64,000 nucleotides of DNA from Massilia rubra (GCF_011682065.1 NZ_VUYU01000029.1:1-64000), one strand, 5' to 3'; positions 11,801 to 18,802 are shown, counted from the first letter of the stretch. Made by a program: numbers and translations. The notes: generated by a model from the letters alone, not told the origin.

Positions 11801-12204
11801 CCGATGTGGAAGGCAAGTACAGCTTCTGCGGCTTGAGCCCGAAATCGCACGTGATCAAGGCCGACAGTTTGACCCTGCCACGCGGCAGCCGCCTGACGAC
11901 GACCAGCAACCGCAACCTGGGCGACGCCAACAGCATCTGGCTGGACGCGAAGAATGGCGAGCTGCTGCGCGCCGACTTTGCCGAAGGTTCGTGCTCGGCG
12001 CCGGTCATCGAGCAGTTGAAAGCCCGCCGCAGCCAGGGTGGAACGCGCGCCCCGGAAACGGAAGCCGTTCGCCTGCCGGGCCTGAAGTTCGACAGCAAAG
12101 CCCCTGCCGCGCCGCGGCAGGCGACCGACAGCGCCAACCAGGAACTGGTCAAGCCACGCCGGGGAGCAATCCCTGCCGGCGCGGGAGAAGCCCGTGCGCA
12201 ATAA
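2863..12204 (+). CDS. Giant secreted surface protein with DUF11 and SdrD-B-like repeats
   Basis: About 3113 residues from the ATG at 2863. Starts at 2818 and 2875 share the frame, and none has a strong ribosome site. A Sec signal peptide ends near LQAAAVD. Residues about 40-1145 are eight DUF11-type Ig-like repeats, each opening (A/I/V)DL-x-(V/I/L)-x-K or a variant and carrying N-x-GP and DxLPAG motifs. Residues about 1148-2630 are about twelve SdrD-B/Cna-B-like repeats opening G-x-V(Y/F)xDxNxNGxxDxGE, then GAVVTVSG-type and DUF11 repeats. A last SdrD-B-like unit (VFVDCNGNSVQDSEE) sits near residue 2940. The acidic DxNxNG motifs look like calcium sites. There is no LPXTG, PEP-CTERM or RTX signal. 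The tail is basic and Pro/Ala-rich. It is probably an adhesin exported with the next two genes. A full-length antisense ORF here is a codon-bias artefact. Confidence 0.88.
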   Translation: MKPIMFKSALPMLKSRSSSVFAGLLRLAAIALLGLPLQAAAVDMLVSRLTDTPDPAVRGGTIVYSASVTNNTSDIANDVKIVFTLDAQTSFVSVTDPACVYAAGTNKVTCSYATVAGDGAGAGTADLKEIDLTVRTLAGAGQTVSMLAAVSTTDPDSNAGNNSLSQLTTIDNGADLALVLSGSPGSLMASGTLVYTANLTNNGPDTAGATKATFTLSPNLTYQSATGSGWSCGAAGQVVTCTTPGAVKGALQLITINTKATGTTTGTITTTGVVTISGSATDFNNSNDASSVNTIITVGTDLAVTKTVSQGLVGSGQPVSFTLAPRNLGPMLATNVVVSDSVPAGFVVIGATGTGWTCTVNGQNVSCTRPTYAVGDAQDIVVSATAPSVQAQTNATNTTTIGSDTPDGDTSNNSGSVNISIVPDGIDLSITKTKTPNPVAQGGSMVSTMRVTNQGPGAALAGEVKIVDTLPAGETFVGASGANWTCAPQAGQDITCTYSLPLALNAQTSNLVLTTTATLAGTLTNTACAAYTDSNGAKIDPIVANNCVSATSQSTQTPNAADLQLAKTAAPGTLNWNAPTITYKLTITNAGPGESTNVVLSDPIPGYIPNKTVVNAAKSGGTSPAGFTCTTGAMVTCFLSSGTMAVGSNVEITVTVTRPLLDSSGQPGNKWVNAASVRSNAQGDPVPANNVATADVQVDPVADVSVVNTVTPGSVPAGTNATYVMTINNNGPSTANGVTVTDVFTIPEGSMTVLSISPSNGGVCQPYDPATRTISCAMGNMDSGATRTITVVTRPDYMDNQPNPRTIGSTATVATTSNDSDMGNNTSSNTLAVTPATLDLLVNNTDNVDPMGFVPGGGAVFPDNVVTYRNAITNRGPSVATHLKLSYVMKPPAGKTMTFLGGKLLPDGQAYTNYCNLVNTQVTGPAQMTVSCNFPTSDILMGNNASTDLYLDFRVDSQPTGSGDTYQSTVTVSSREPEALTPNNTADQSTTIKMRVDLKMAKAAFAWNGAANVSATAVQLRQPFFWVLTLNNAGPGNSNGTVINDVLPAGLTVYTGGAAAPYNAAPYNAGLTWSTNNAAPTSGTCAGAGATINCNLGLLEANKSATVRIPVIATVANPALENCGTATTSDVERSAVDNRGCATVAVQPSSIAGFVYEDTNNDAAKAAGETGIAGATLRLDGTDIYGNAVSNVTTITTAGGAYVFNNLSPGTYKVTEVQPATYLDGKDAAGTAAGTASDATADEISNIVLPASTNATGYLFGELKPATLSGFVFVDLDKDAVRDVTNVPATDESAGVTSVTMTLSGTDDFGPVNAIVQTGVNGSYSFANLRPGTYQVVQQTLSGVTHTGMTIGSKGGNDGATVLAANTPVLGLTKRTIGNVVLASGDNAINNNFGETGQGLGGAVYADLNNNGVKDAGEPGIPGVQVTLSGNTSTGTSVCVAISPNPCTIVTDSNGSYSFTGLPSSDATGYVLAEQSQATAPLSNYADGIDAVGTVNGVIRGSMTNDKFSGIVIGTGQFGSNYNFGESTAALSGKVYLDADRSDTFNGADTPLPNVTVTLSGTTATGANVCTIISTCIGKTDANGNYSFTGLPASNGAGYTVVETQPVDFIDATNTLGTGAAVPGNLGVIGDSAFNGVVLTAGQKGINYLFGEATGKLSGFVYADKNNNGVMDAGEDGIGGVSLALSGTAASGGNACGAPTCTATTNPDGSYSFSFLRNANGAGYTVTETQPVAYLDGITRKGKVGAAPCAACVDNVANVIGTIAYAVEKTHSDFNFGELLPASVSGVVYADSNQNASIDKDEQIAGVTVTLTGLDDRGAAVSLTTTTAADGSYRFDKLRPSSGAGYTVTETHPAGFNDFPGNTGSLPGTIGAVAAGVAVPNSISGLQLVQGDAAVNYNFREIGASIAGGVYFDVNNNGVRDSGEPPFPGVTVRLVGPTPRTVVTGADGSFLFTGLMAGNYSIVETQPGGVDDGRDTAGSLGGTINAPKNSIGGINLTPGAAGVNYLFGERNAPGANGSLAGTVYVDANKDGKRDSGEQLLAGVTLTLTGVDAKGAPVTMTVQTDSNGNYLFPFLIPGNYNLVETQPAKWSDFEAATGTKIGTLGGGAAGLNAVTAILIPAAGGAATGYDFREFDPNVVVGPAKLGGHVYVDGNKNAKREPGEALAGVTVTLTGVDAKGVPIPARTTQTGADGSYLFENLVPGTYTVVETQPAAYGEFPTNTGSAIGTAGGTLDAGPNKTTAIVIASGTDAQDYDFREVGASLAGVVYRDDNHNGVQDAGEPGIAGVPVSAVGSKGEAGRATTGDDGRFLIVGLPADTYSLVETHPAAYIDGKETAGKIDGAVAGTVDNSGFDATAPKNTIGAIKLGVAQNGVDYLFGERRARLEGYVYVDANNNGQMDAGETPLPGVHVTMTGGENCAQACVAVTGADGKYVFENLVPGRYTLVESQTDLPTSKYMDGKETAGVAGGTVDNSSFGTAPSQNTIAQIDVTSDKLAANNGVIGGNLFGERVRPGPEVKAPIISGYVWMDRGHTRTRPNDHEGVKDWTVTLTQNGKPICTVKSDANGFYQFDNLRCPGYEGTGLPTGPGFDISFTKDGNGMPNVPTSAGNAGKPAAGVIRDITLLDNSDITEQNLPLNPSGVVYDSVTRQPVRGAVVTVSGPAGFDPARHLLGGLAAVNQTTGSDGVYQFFLQNGAPAGTYKLAISTYPIGYVPAESAKIPSCQGALPVAANANVALVQKSNGAPATGVNLHKPGACVGLVPGGADTTQYYYTFTVGPNGAPVVNNHLPIDKIEAAGLALTKTGDKQQLEFGESLLYTLTVRQTSGTAVAQATVRDSLPAGFSLVPGTVKVDGKPVADPAVVAGPVLAFNLGPLASNKQAVLTYRLRAGVGSLQGDGINRAIAYACNVASGCVTPGSYQPVPSAYPSNRAEYKVRLTGGVFTEQACVAGKVFVDCNGNSVQDSEELGIPGVRLYMEDGTSFTTDVEGKYSFCGLSPKSHVIKADSLTLPRGSRLTTTSNRNLGDANSIWLDAKNGELLRADFAEGSCSAPVIEQLKARRSQGGTRAPETEAVRLPGLKFDSKAPAAPRQATDSANQELVKPRRGAIPAGAGEARAQ
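6307..10420 (+). repeat. Tandem SdrD-B-like repeat array inside the giant gene
   Basis: About twelve units of roughly 330-400 bp begin near 6307, 6658, 7050, 7447, 7825, 8208, 8570, 8912, 9286, 9640, 9996 and 10414. Each encodes an opening DxNxNGxxD motif (some degenerate), a (L/V)xG strand, DGSYxF and T(V/L)VE(T/S)QP or TVTETQP. The DNA units are diverged rather than identical, so this is an old array. Unequal recombination between units is still possible and could complicate assembly. Confidence 0.8.
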
Positions 12205-15200
12205 GCAACCATCCCGCCTGGCACAGATGAACATCATGACGAACAAAAAACTTCTTCTTATTCAACGCAGCGGCACCGGTCGCCTGCTGGCGGGCGCGCT
12301 GGCAGTCGCCTGCGCTTTCCCGAACGCCGGCGCCCAAGTGCTGCCATCGGCCCCGGCCGACGCCGGCCTGCGCGCCCAGATGGCGGCGCCGCAACTGTGG
12401 AGCGGGCGTCTGGACGCCAGCGCCAAGGTGGCGCGCATCCTGGTCGAAACCGACCGCGACGGCGTGCCAGCCGATGGCCAATCGCCAGTGCGCGTGAGCG
12501 TGCAGGTGCTGGGCGAAGACGGCCAGCCGCTCAAGGATGACGTGCTGCTGACCCTGGAAGCATCGGCTGGCCGCATCTTGCTCGACGGCGCCGCCACCGA
12601 CGCCCTGGGTCCGCAAAACGGCGACGCCAACAAGGTCACGCCCGGCATGCAGCTGCGCGTGAAGGGCGGCAAGGCGCAGTTCCGCCTGCTGGCCCCGGCC
12701 GCCGCGCAGGAAGTCTTGCTGCGCGTGGACGGTGGCAAGATCAGCACCCAGGGCGTGATCAGCTTTGTTCCGGAACTGCGCCAGATGCTGGCCGTGGGCC
12801 TGATCGAAGGCGTGATTTCCAAGCGCAACCTGAACGCCGGCGACCTCGCACCGGCACGCTTTAACGATGGCTTCGAGCAAGACATCACGCGCTGGAGCCG
12901 CCAGTTCAACAGCGGCAAGGCGAATGCCAGCGCCCGTTCCGCGTTCTTTGTCAAAGGCACCATCCTCGGCAGCAAGCTGTTGACGGCCGCCTACGATTCG
13001 GACCAGCAGACCAAGGAAAAGCTGCAACGCGACATCAACCCGAACGAGTTCTACCCGGTCTACGGCGACAGCGCCACGACCGCGTTCGACGCCCGCTCGG
13101 CCGGCCGCCTGTACGTGCGCGTGGACGACAAGAAGAGCTACGTGCTGTACGGCGACTTTTCGACCAGCGAAGGCACCATGTCGTCGGTGCCGGGTCCGAA
13201 CGTCGGCCTGGAAGCGCGCAAGCTCGGCCAGTACCAGCGCACCGCCACCGGCCTGCGCGGCAACTGGGATGGCGCACGCGGCAAGCTGGGCGGCTTCGCC
13301 TTCCACGACAACGCCAAGCAGGTGATCGAAGAATACCGCGCCAACGGCAGCTCCGGTCCTTTCGCCGTGCGCAACAATGGCGCGCTGACCAATTCCGAGC
13401 GCGTCGAACTGATCGTGCGCGACAAGAACCAGACCGACCTGGTCAAGCAAGTGACGCCCATGCGCCGCCTGGAAGACTACAGCTTCGAGCCGTTTTCGGG
13501 CCGCATCCTGTTCAAGCAGGCCGTGCCGTCGGTCACGCCCGAAGGCGATCCGCAATCGATCCGCGTGACCTACGAGGTGGAGCAGGGCGGCGACGATTTC
13601 TGGGTGATGGGCATCGACGGCGAATATCGCCTGAACGACAGCATCAGCGTCGGCATGGCCTCGGTCGACGACAAGAATCCGCAGTCGCCATACCGCCTGC
13701 ACAGCGTGAACGCGACCGTGAAACTGGCGCCAAGCACCAGTTTCGTGGCCGAATTCGCCCAGAGCGAATCGACCACCTACACCGCAAACGGCCAGGTGTT
13801 TACCACGCCGAGCGGGCAGGCGGGCGAGTTGTCGAGTTCGGCGACGGGCCAGGCCGCGCGCGTGGCCCTGTCGCACAAGGGCGAGACGGTCGAGGCGCGG
13901 GCCTACTGGCAGCGTGCCGACGACGAATTCAACAACACCGCGGCCGGCATCAGCCCCGGTCACAGCGACGCCGGCGTCAATGTCAGCGCCAAATTCACGT
14001 CCACCACCACGGCATACGCCAGCGCGCTGCAAAGCCGCGACCAGCAAGTGGTCGCCCAGCGCGACGCCGTGCGCGTCGGCATGCTGTGGAAAGCCGATCC
14101 GCGCCTGACGCTCGACTTCTCCCTGCAACACATGAAGGAAGAAGGCGAGCTGCGCAACCAGGTCGGCATGGCCAGCAACACCGGCGTGGTCTCGAACGCC
14201 AACGGACTCAATCCGAGCGGCGGCTTCTTCGGCTTCGGCAACACCAACAGCGCGATCAGCCCGGTCAACGGCGGCGCCATCACCACCTTCGCACCGGTCG
14301 GCGCGACCACCACGCCGGGTACGCGCGGCACCCTGGACGCCAACACGGTCGCCATCGGCGCCCAGTACAAGGCCACCGACTTGCTCAGCCTGACGGCGGT
14401 GGTCGAACATGGCGTGTCGGACGGTAACCAGAAGCGCTACGAACTCGGTGCCCAGTATCAATTGTCCGAGCGCAGCCGTGCGTATGCCCGCTATGAAAAC
14501 CAGACCGGCCTGGCCTCGCGCTACGCCTTGAATCCGGCCGAGAAGAGCAACGCCTTCGTGGCCGGGGTCGAATCGACCTACCTGCCGGGCGCCAGCATTT
14601 TCTCCGAATACCGCCTGCGCGATGCGCTCGATACCGAACTGGCCGACGGGCGCGACCTGCAACTGGCCAGCGGCGCGCGCAACACCTGGAACGTCTCGGA
14701 AGGCCTGGCGCTCAGCACCAACGCCGAATACCTGCACGTGTTCGATGGCCGCCAGCAAAAGGGCGTGGCCCTGGCCACCGCGCTCGACTACACCGCCAAT
14801 CCGCTGTGGAAAGCCTCGGCCAAGCTCGAATGGCGTCGCCTGTTCGACAGCCCGGGCGAGATCGGCAACCAGTCGCAGGACCAATGGTTAAATACCTTGT
14901 CCTTCGTGCGCAAGCTCGACCGCGACTGGACCGTGCTGGCCCGCAACTACGCCCTGCTGACGCGCAACAACGACGACATCAGCGGCAAGCCCCTGGCCAA
15001 CAGCCTGCAAGAACGCGCGCAGCTCGGCTTTGCCTGGCGTCCGGTGGACCATAACCAGTTCAACGGCCTGGCGCGCTACGAGTACAAAAACGTGCGCGAT
15101 GGTGCGCGCGCCGATGGCGACAATTACGCCGCGCACATCGTCTCGACGCACCTGGACTACCACCCGAGCCGTCCGTGGTGGAGCACTGGCCGCCTGGCCG

Positions 15201-15559
15201 CCAAGACCAGCCGCGAGCGCAATTTGCCGGTGGGGCAGCAGACCTACAGCGCGTGGATGGCGTCGGGCCGCGTGGTGTACGACATTACCGAAAACTGGGA
15301 CGTCGGCGTGCTCGCCGCCTACCTGCACAGCCCGCAGAACAAAGGCAGCAGCCAATATGCGCGCGGGGTCGAAGTGGGCTACCTGGTCAAGCAGAACCTG
15401 TGGTTGTCGGCGGGCTTTAACGTCAGCGGCTTCCGTGAGCGCGACCTGAGCGCGGCGGACTACACCTCCAAGGGATGGTTCGTGCGCCTGCGCTTCAAGT
15501 TTGACGAGAATGTGTTCAAAGGCAAGGACCCAGAAACGAACCGCACGCTGGCCCGCTAA
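12194..15559 (+). CDS. Outer-membrane protein: invasin-like Ig domain plus C-terminal beta-barrel
   Basis: 1121 residues from GTG 12194, which overlaps the upstream stop by 11 bases and has GGGAGAAG in front. ATGs at 12227 and 12236 would shorten it slightly. A signal peptide ends near PNAGAQ. Residues about 60-200 form a Big_1/invasin-like domain (VETDRDGVPADGQSPVRVSV, GKAQFRLLAP). The linker PNEFYPVYGDSATTAFDA and LYVRVDDKKSYVLYGDF leads into a long run of alternating beta strands with aromatic girdles up to RLRFKFDE. This is the architecture of a surface-exposed barrel, possibly the secretion or anchoring partner of the giant protein with which it is translationally coupled. The barrel is inferred from strand pattern; no TonB-plug motif was seen. 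Confidence 0.75.
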   Translation: MRNKQPSRLAQMNIMTNKKLLLIQRSGTGRLLAGALAVACAFPNAGAQVLPSAPADAGLRAQMAAPQLWSGRLDASAKVARILVETDRDGVPADGQSPVRVSVQVLGEDGQPLKDDVLLTLEASAGRILLDGAATDALGPQNGDANKVTPGMQLRVKGGKAQFRLLAPAAAQEVLLRVDGGKISTQGVISFVPELRQMLAVGLIEGVISKRNLNAGDLAPARFNDGFEQDITRWSRQFNSGKANASARSAFFVKGTILGSKLLTAAYDSDQQTKEKLQRDINPNEFYPVYGDSATTAFDARSAGRLYVRVDDKKSYVLYGDFSTSEGTMSSVPGPNVGLEARKLGQYQRTATGLRGNWDGARGKLGGFAFHDNAKQVIEEYRANGSSGPFAVRNNGALTNSERVELIVRDKNQTDLVKQVTPMRRLEDYSFEPFSGRILFKQAVPSVTPEGDPQSIRVTYEVEQGGDDFWVMGIDGEYRLNDSISVGMASVDDKNPQSPYRLHSVNATVKLAPSTSFVAEFAQSESTTYTANGQVFTTPSGQAGELSSSATGQAARVALSHKGETVEARAYWQRADDEFNNTAAGISPGHSDAGVNVSAKFTSTTTAYASALQSRDQQVVAQRDAVRVGMLWKADPRLTLDFSLQHMKEEGELRNQVGMASNTGVVSNANGLNPSGGFFGFGNTNSAISPVNGGAITTFAPVGATTTPGTRGTLDANTVAIGAQYKATDLLSLTAVVEHGVSDGNQKRYELGAQYQLSERSRAYARYENQTGLASRYALNPAEKSNAFVAGVESTYLPGASIFSEYRLRDALDTELADGRDLQLASGARNTWNVSEGLALSTNAEYLHVFDGRQQKGVALATALDYTANPLWKASAKLEWRRLFDSPGEIGNQSQDQWLNTLSFVRKLDRDWTVLARNYALLTRNNDDISGKPLANSLQERAQLGFAWRPVDHNQFNGLARYEYKNVRDGARADGDNYAAHIVSTHLDYHPSRPWWSTGRLAAKTSRERNLPVGQQTYSAWMASGRVVYDITENWDVGVLAAYLHSPQNKGSSQYARGVEVGYLVKQNLWLSAGFNVSGFRERDLSAADYTSKGWFVRLRFKFDENVFKGKDPETNRTLAR

Positions 15560-15568
15560 TTTCCTGAA

Positions 15569-16612
15569 ATGAGAATGACGATGAAACCAACCATTATTTC
15601 CCGCCCGCGCGCAGTGCTGTTTGCCGCGATGGCCGTGGCCGTGCAAGGCGCCTTTGCGCAAACCTTGAGCGCGCCGGCGCAGCGCATCTCCGACCAGGCG
15701 ATCGTGGCCGACCAGGCTGGCTACAAGGCCTTGCAGCAGCGCGTGAAAGCGCTCAACGACAAGGGCGTACCGGTGAATAATTACTACCTGTCGAAGGCGC
15801 AATGCTGGCTCGACGTGTCGCTGCACGAGTACACCCGCAACGACCGCTCGGCGTTCCCGCAGCAGGCGCTGGAGCAGGGCGCGGCGATTGTCGGCGCGCT
15901 GGAGACGGGCGCCACTCCCAATCCGGGCGACCAGACGCCGCTGGTAAACGATGCGGCCAAGCTGCGCGACGACCTGTGGGCGCGTTTCGGCGGCGTCAAG
16001 TCTGGCGCGGGCTTTGCCTGCGCGGCGCAGAAGGTCGCTTGCGGCGAAGTCGAGCTGGTGCATGCCGGGAATGAATTCAACCAGCAGGGCTGGCGCCATG
16101 CGAATCCGTACATCCAGATCGCCGAAGACCAGTTGCAGGCGGCGCAAGCCTCGGCTGCGGCCTGCGGCGGCGCGCCGGTGGCGGCTGCGGTAACGCCATT
16201 GCCGGGTGCGGCGCCGGTGGTGTCGGTCGAGAAGCTGACCCTGGCGGCCGACGCGCTGTTCAGGTTCGACAAATCGGGCGTGGCCGACTTGCTGCCGGCG
16301 GGCCGTGCGCGCATCGACAGCATGATGACCAGGCTCGATGGCGTGTATGCGCAGATTTCGGATATCAAGCTGACCGGCTATACCGACCGCCTGGGGACGG
16401 AAGCGTACAACCAGCCGCTGTCGGAAAAGCGCGCGGCGACGGTACGCCAGTACATCGTGAGCAAAGGGTTTGCCGGCCAGATCATCAGCGCCGGCAAGGG
16501 CGAAGCGGACCAGGTCGAAGCCTGCAACGGCGTTGCGCCACGCGCCGCGCTGATCGGCTGCCTGCAACCGAACCGCCGGGTTGAAGTCGAAGTGACCGGC
16601 ATCAAGCGGTAA
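15569..16612 (+). CDS. OmpA-family peptidoglycan-associated protein
   Basis: 347 residues. The start at 15569 lies 9 bases after the barrel gene; ATGs at 15575 and 15581 are alternatives. A signal peptide ends near GAFAQ. A novel N-terminal helical region (YKALQQRVKALNDKGVPVNN, YLSKAQCWLDVSLHEYTRND) is followed by a linker. An OmpA C-terminal domain follows from about residue 215: ADALFRFDKSG, LTGYTDRLGTEAYNQ-PLSEKRAATV and PNRRVEVEV. The TDRxG...N..LSxxRA core binds peptidoglycan. As the third gene of the cluster it probably ties the barrel or giant protein to the cell wall. Confidence 0.85.
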   Translation: MRMTMKPTIISRPRAVLFAAMAVAVQGAFAQTLSAPAQRISDQAIVADQAGYKALQQRVKALNDKGVPVNNYYLSKAQCWLDVSLHEYTRNDRSAFPQQALEQGAAIVGALETGATPNPGDQTPLVNDAAKLRDDLWARFGGVKSGAGFACAAQKVACGEVELVHAGNEFNQQGWRHANPYIQIAEDQLQAAQASAAACGGAPVAAAVTPLPGAAPVVSVEKLTLAADALFRFDKSGVADLLPAGRARIDSMMTRLDGVYAQISDIKLTGYTDRLGTEAYNQPLSEKRAATVRQYIVSKGFAGQIISAGKGEADQVEACNGVAPRAALIGCLQPNRRVEVEVTGIKR

Positions 16613-16674
16613 CAGCGAAACGGAGTCATGTTTGCGATGGCGCTTGATTGAGCCATCAAAATCAGAAACCACCT

Positions 16675-16740
16675 ACAACCGGGGTCAGAGCTTTAATTAG
16701 CAACATTTTTGTTGCTAATTAAAGCTCTGACCCCGGTTGT
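16675..16740. repeat. Perfect 30-bp inverted repeat, REP/BIME-like
   Basis: Bases 16675-16704 (starting ACAACCGGGGTCAGAGC) are the exact reverse complement of 16711-16740, with a 6-base spacer ATTTTT. GGGGTCAGAGC-type palindromes recur in many betaproteobacterial genomes and resemble REP units moved by RAYT transposases. It lies between the OmpA gene and the next gene, so it may also act as a bidirectional transcript end, but it has no proper T-tract. The family link is from memory. Confidence 0.6.
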
Positions 16741-16776
16741 CCGGTGCCTTCGGTGGATCGCCTTTTTGGATATTCC

Positions 16777-17169
16777 ATGAAAACTCTTAAAGTGCTTTTA
16801 GTTATGTCGACGCTCGTGATCGCACCACTGGCGTTCGCGATTGTCGAGGACGATCCCCTTGCGCACTGGGGCCAGGCTTCGCCAGAAGAGCGCGTCGCTG
16901 TGATCGAATCCATTGCAAAAAGCATCAACAAAGATGGCAATATTGCGCCCCGGCGATCCGACCTCAGGTTTTTGATTAACTGCGTGAATGATTACGCGAA
17001 CAATGTCAGCAAGGACGAGACAATTCGTCAAGCGGTGAAAGGCTGTTGGAATATCGGAAATTTTGACACGAGGTTAACGATCGAGGCGATTCAGAAGGAA
17101 AGGGATGATATTGAAGCGGTGAGGAAATCATTCCGGGGCATGAAGCGACCTTCTCCAGACAGTCAATAA
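16777..17169 (+). CDS. Small secreted protein of unknown function
   Basis: 130 residues from ATG 16777, preferred over 16744 because it begins a signal peptide (MKTLKVLLVMSTLVIAPLAFA). The mature part is mainly helical and polar, with ASPEERVAVIESIAKSI, two cysteines (LINCVNDY, VKGCWNIG) that could pair, and a basic tail. GC is lower than in the flanking genes. I do not recognise a family. It stands alone after the REP-like palindrome, which suggests acquired or fast-evolving DNA. Confidence 0.6.
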   Translation: MKTLKVLLVMSTLVIAPLAFAIVEDDPLAHWGQASPEERVAVIESIAKSINKDGNIAPRRSDLRFLINCVNDYANNVSKDETIRQAVKGCWNIGNFDTRLTIEAIQKERDDIEAVRKSFRGMKRPSPDSQ

Positions 17170-17294
17170 AGGGACGCCCGGCATCCTGGCACCGCATTCG
17201 GCCCCGCCGGCATGGCGAATGCCATCGGCGCTCGAACACAAGCCGCAATATTTTCCGACAACTGACACCCCATTTTCAGGCTACAAGGAATCCG

Positions 17295-17963
17295 ATGTCC
17301 AACAACATCTCAGTGAAGTTCGACGTTGCCGATTGCACGCTGCGGGAGCAGTCCGAAGATCATTTCGGCTGGAGTAACGCGAACGGCGTCTATATCGTGT
17401 TACGTGTACCGAAGAATCCGACGAACTGGTCCTTTCACCCGCACGACATCGACGCCGCCACGCGCTATTTTTCTCAACAGAGCGCCAGCAACGGCGGCGC
17501 TTTACTGGAAATGGACGTCGTCAGCGCCGGTGGTCATACCGCGCTGCGAGGGTTGTTCAAGTACCGCTCGCCGCTTCCGGACAGTATGGGAATGATGTTC
17601 GTAAGCATTCTGTGGATTCGTCTGGGCAATGCGACGGCACAAATCAATGTTGAGTCCGTCGAGCAAGGCACAACTGGCGTGCGTGAAGCGACTGTGTGCG
17701 TGATGACAGGGGAAAGCCCGACTAGTGCGTCGCCAAGCGAGCCCTTGCTGATGGACAGCGTCGAAGACATGTTTGCCCATATGCGCGCGCAGCCGCTGCG
17801 CGTACTGCCCTCCGACAACAGCCAATATGACCAGATGTTCCCGGATCATCCGCTCTCCAAGGTGCGCCACCGCATGGCGCAGTTGGAGGCCACCTTGTCC
17901 ATTGCAGCCAAGGAAGCGGCACGCGCGGCGCCGGCACAAGCGCCGTGGTGGAAACTTTGGTGA
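17295..17963 (+). CDS. Protein of unknown function, soluble
   Basis: 222 residues, with AAGGAA seven bases before the ATG. There is no signal peptide or membrane segment. The sequence alternates beta-rich stretches (GVYIVLRVPK, GGALLEMDVVSAGG, MMFVSILWIRLGNATAQINVE). It ends with a helical segment (RHRMAQLEATLSIAAKEAARA) and the Trp-rich tail APWWKLW. No family is recognised. It is not coupled to either neighbour. Confidence 0.6.
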   Translation: MSNNISVKFDVADCTLREQSEDHFGWSNANGVYIVLRVPKNPTNWSFHPHDIDAATRYFSQQSASNGGALLEMDVVSAGGHTALRGLFKYRSPLPDSMGMMFVSILWIRLGNATAQINVESVEQGTTGVREATVCVMTGESPTSASPSEPLLMDSVEDMFAHMRAQPLRVLPSDNSQYDQMFPDHPLSKVRHRMAQLEATLSIAAKEAARAAPAQAPWWKLW

Positions 17964-18052
17964 GCCAAATGACGAGCGACCTGCTGCGCGGGCCGGTCGC
18001 CTGCTCACTCATCTGTTGGAAGTAAGCCGAGCGGTTTTTTCAGGCGCTCCTC

Positions 18053-18763
18053 TTAAGCGCGCTTGCGGCGGGCGCTGAAGCCGAGAATGCCCAAGCCGGC
18101 CAGCAGCATCGCCCAAGTGCCTGGTTCGGGCACCGGGGTGATCAAAACCTCGTTCAGCGAGGTGATGTTCGCCCGGAGAAAAATGCGGCCGTCGCTGAAA
18201 TTGCCATAGTCATGCTGGATGTTCGCGCTTGCCATATCGGACAGGGAAAGGTGGGCCGGTATGCCACCATTGGAAACCCAGTTTGCGCTCAAGCCAGAAA
18301 AATTCAACGAAACCAAGTCGCCGTCCAACCCTCCACCATTCATTGACAGCACATCGGTCACGCCAGCATCATTCGGGTTCGCGTCCTCGAACGCCATGCC
18401 ACTAGTTGGCGTGTTCGCATCGCCAACGCGAACTGTCTGTCCACTCTTCAAAACTGTGAACGTAAAGAAATTCGTTGGTGAGGTTTCGGGCGTGTAGTAA
18501 TACGTAGTGGCATCACGATGTGGCAGCCAATTGTCCACGTAGTCCACGGCTTTAGCAGTGTTGTCGTAGTTGAAACGCCCAACAATGCGGTCTCCCACGG
18601 AAATGACAGTGCCTTCTTGCTTTCCTCGAATGCTTTGCACCCACTGAAGGGCACGAACGTCGCCCAGGCCCGTTACCGATGCGGTGAACTCGTAGACTTG
18701 CAGGGCCGCTTGCGCCGGCAAGCTCAAGGCGTATGCTGATAATAATGCTGCGATGTACTTCAT
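18053..18763 (-). CDS. PEP-CTERM sorting-domain protein, paralog A
   Basis: 236 residues with signal peptide MKYIAALLSAYALSLPAQA. A beta-rich middle (YEFTASVTGLGDVRA, GRFNYDNTAKAVDY) leads to the sorting tail: VPEPG, a hydrophobic helix (TWAMLLAGLGILGF) and SARRKRA. Exosortase EpsH/XrtA-type enzymes cut such tails during export, usually in exopolysaccharide or floc-forming bacteria; none is encoded here. The same length, start (MKYIA) and tail occur in the next upstream gene, so the two arose by tandem duplication. Confidence 0.85.
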   Translation of the reverse strand: MKYIAALLSAYALSLPAQAALQVYEFTASVTGLGDVRALQWVQSIRGKQEGTVISVGDRIVGRFNYDNTAKAVDYVDNWLPHRDATTYYYTPETSPTNFFTFTVLKSGQTVRVGDANTPTSGMAFEDANPNDAGVTDVLSMNGGGLDGDLVSLNFSGLSANWVSNGGIPAHLSLSDMASANIQHDYGNFSDGRIFLRANITSLNEVLITPVPEPGTWAMLLAGLGILGFSARRKRA

Positions 18764-18802
18764 GTTGGTCCAGTTGCCGATATATCTATAAATTTACTAT
18801 TT

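Noticed and set aside
2911-12246. A 3111-codon open frame antisense to the giant surface-protein gene
   Set aside because: It mirrors the codon bias of the sense gene: DUF11 and SdrD motifs, signal peptide and promoter are all on the plus strand, and the antisense product is His/Arg/Gly-rich with no domain. The same applies to other long antisense frames, such as those under 12.2-14.9 kb, 29.2-32.5 kb and 52.8-55.4 kb.
16644-16659. TTGAT...ATCAA after the OmpA gene, resembling an FNR box
   Set aside because: The spacer is six bases, not four, and no promoter or gene follows at a suitable distance.
18029-18049. GAGCG...CGCTC stem with T-run between two convergent genes
   Set aside because: The stem is only 5 bp with an 11-base loop, and the T-run lies inside the loop, so it is not a usable terminator on either strand.
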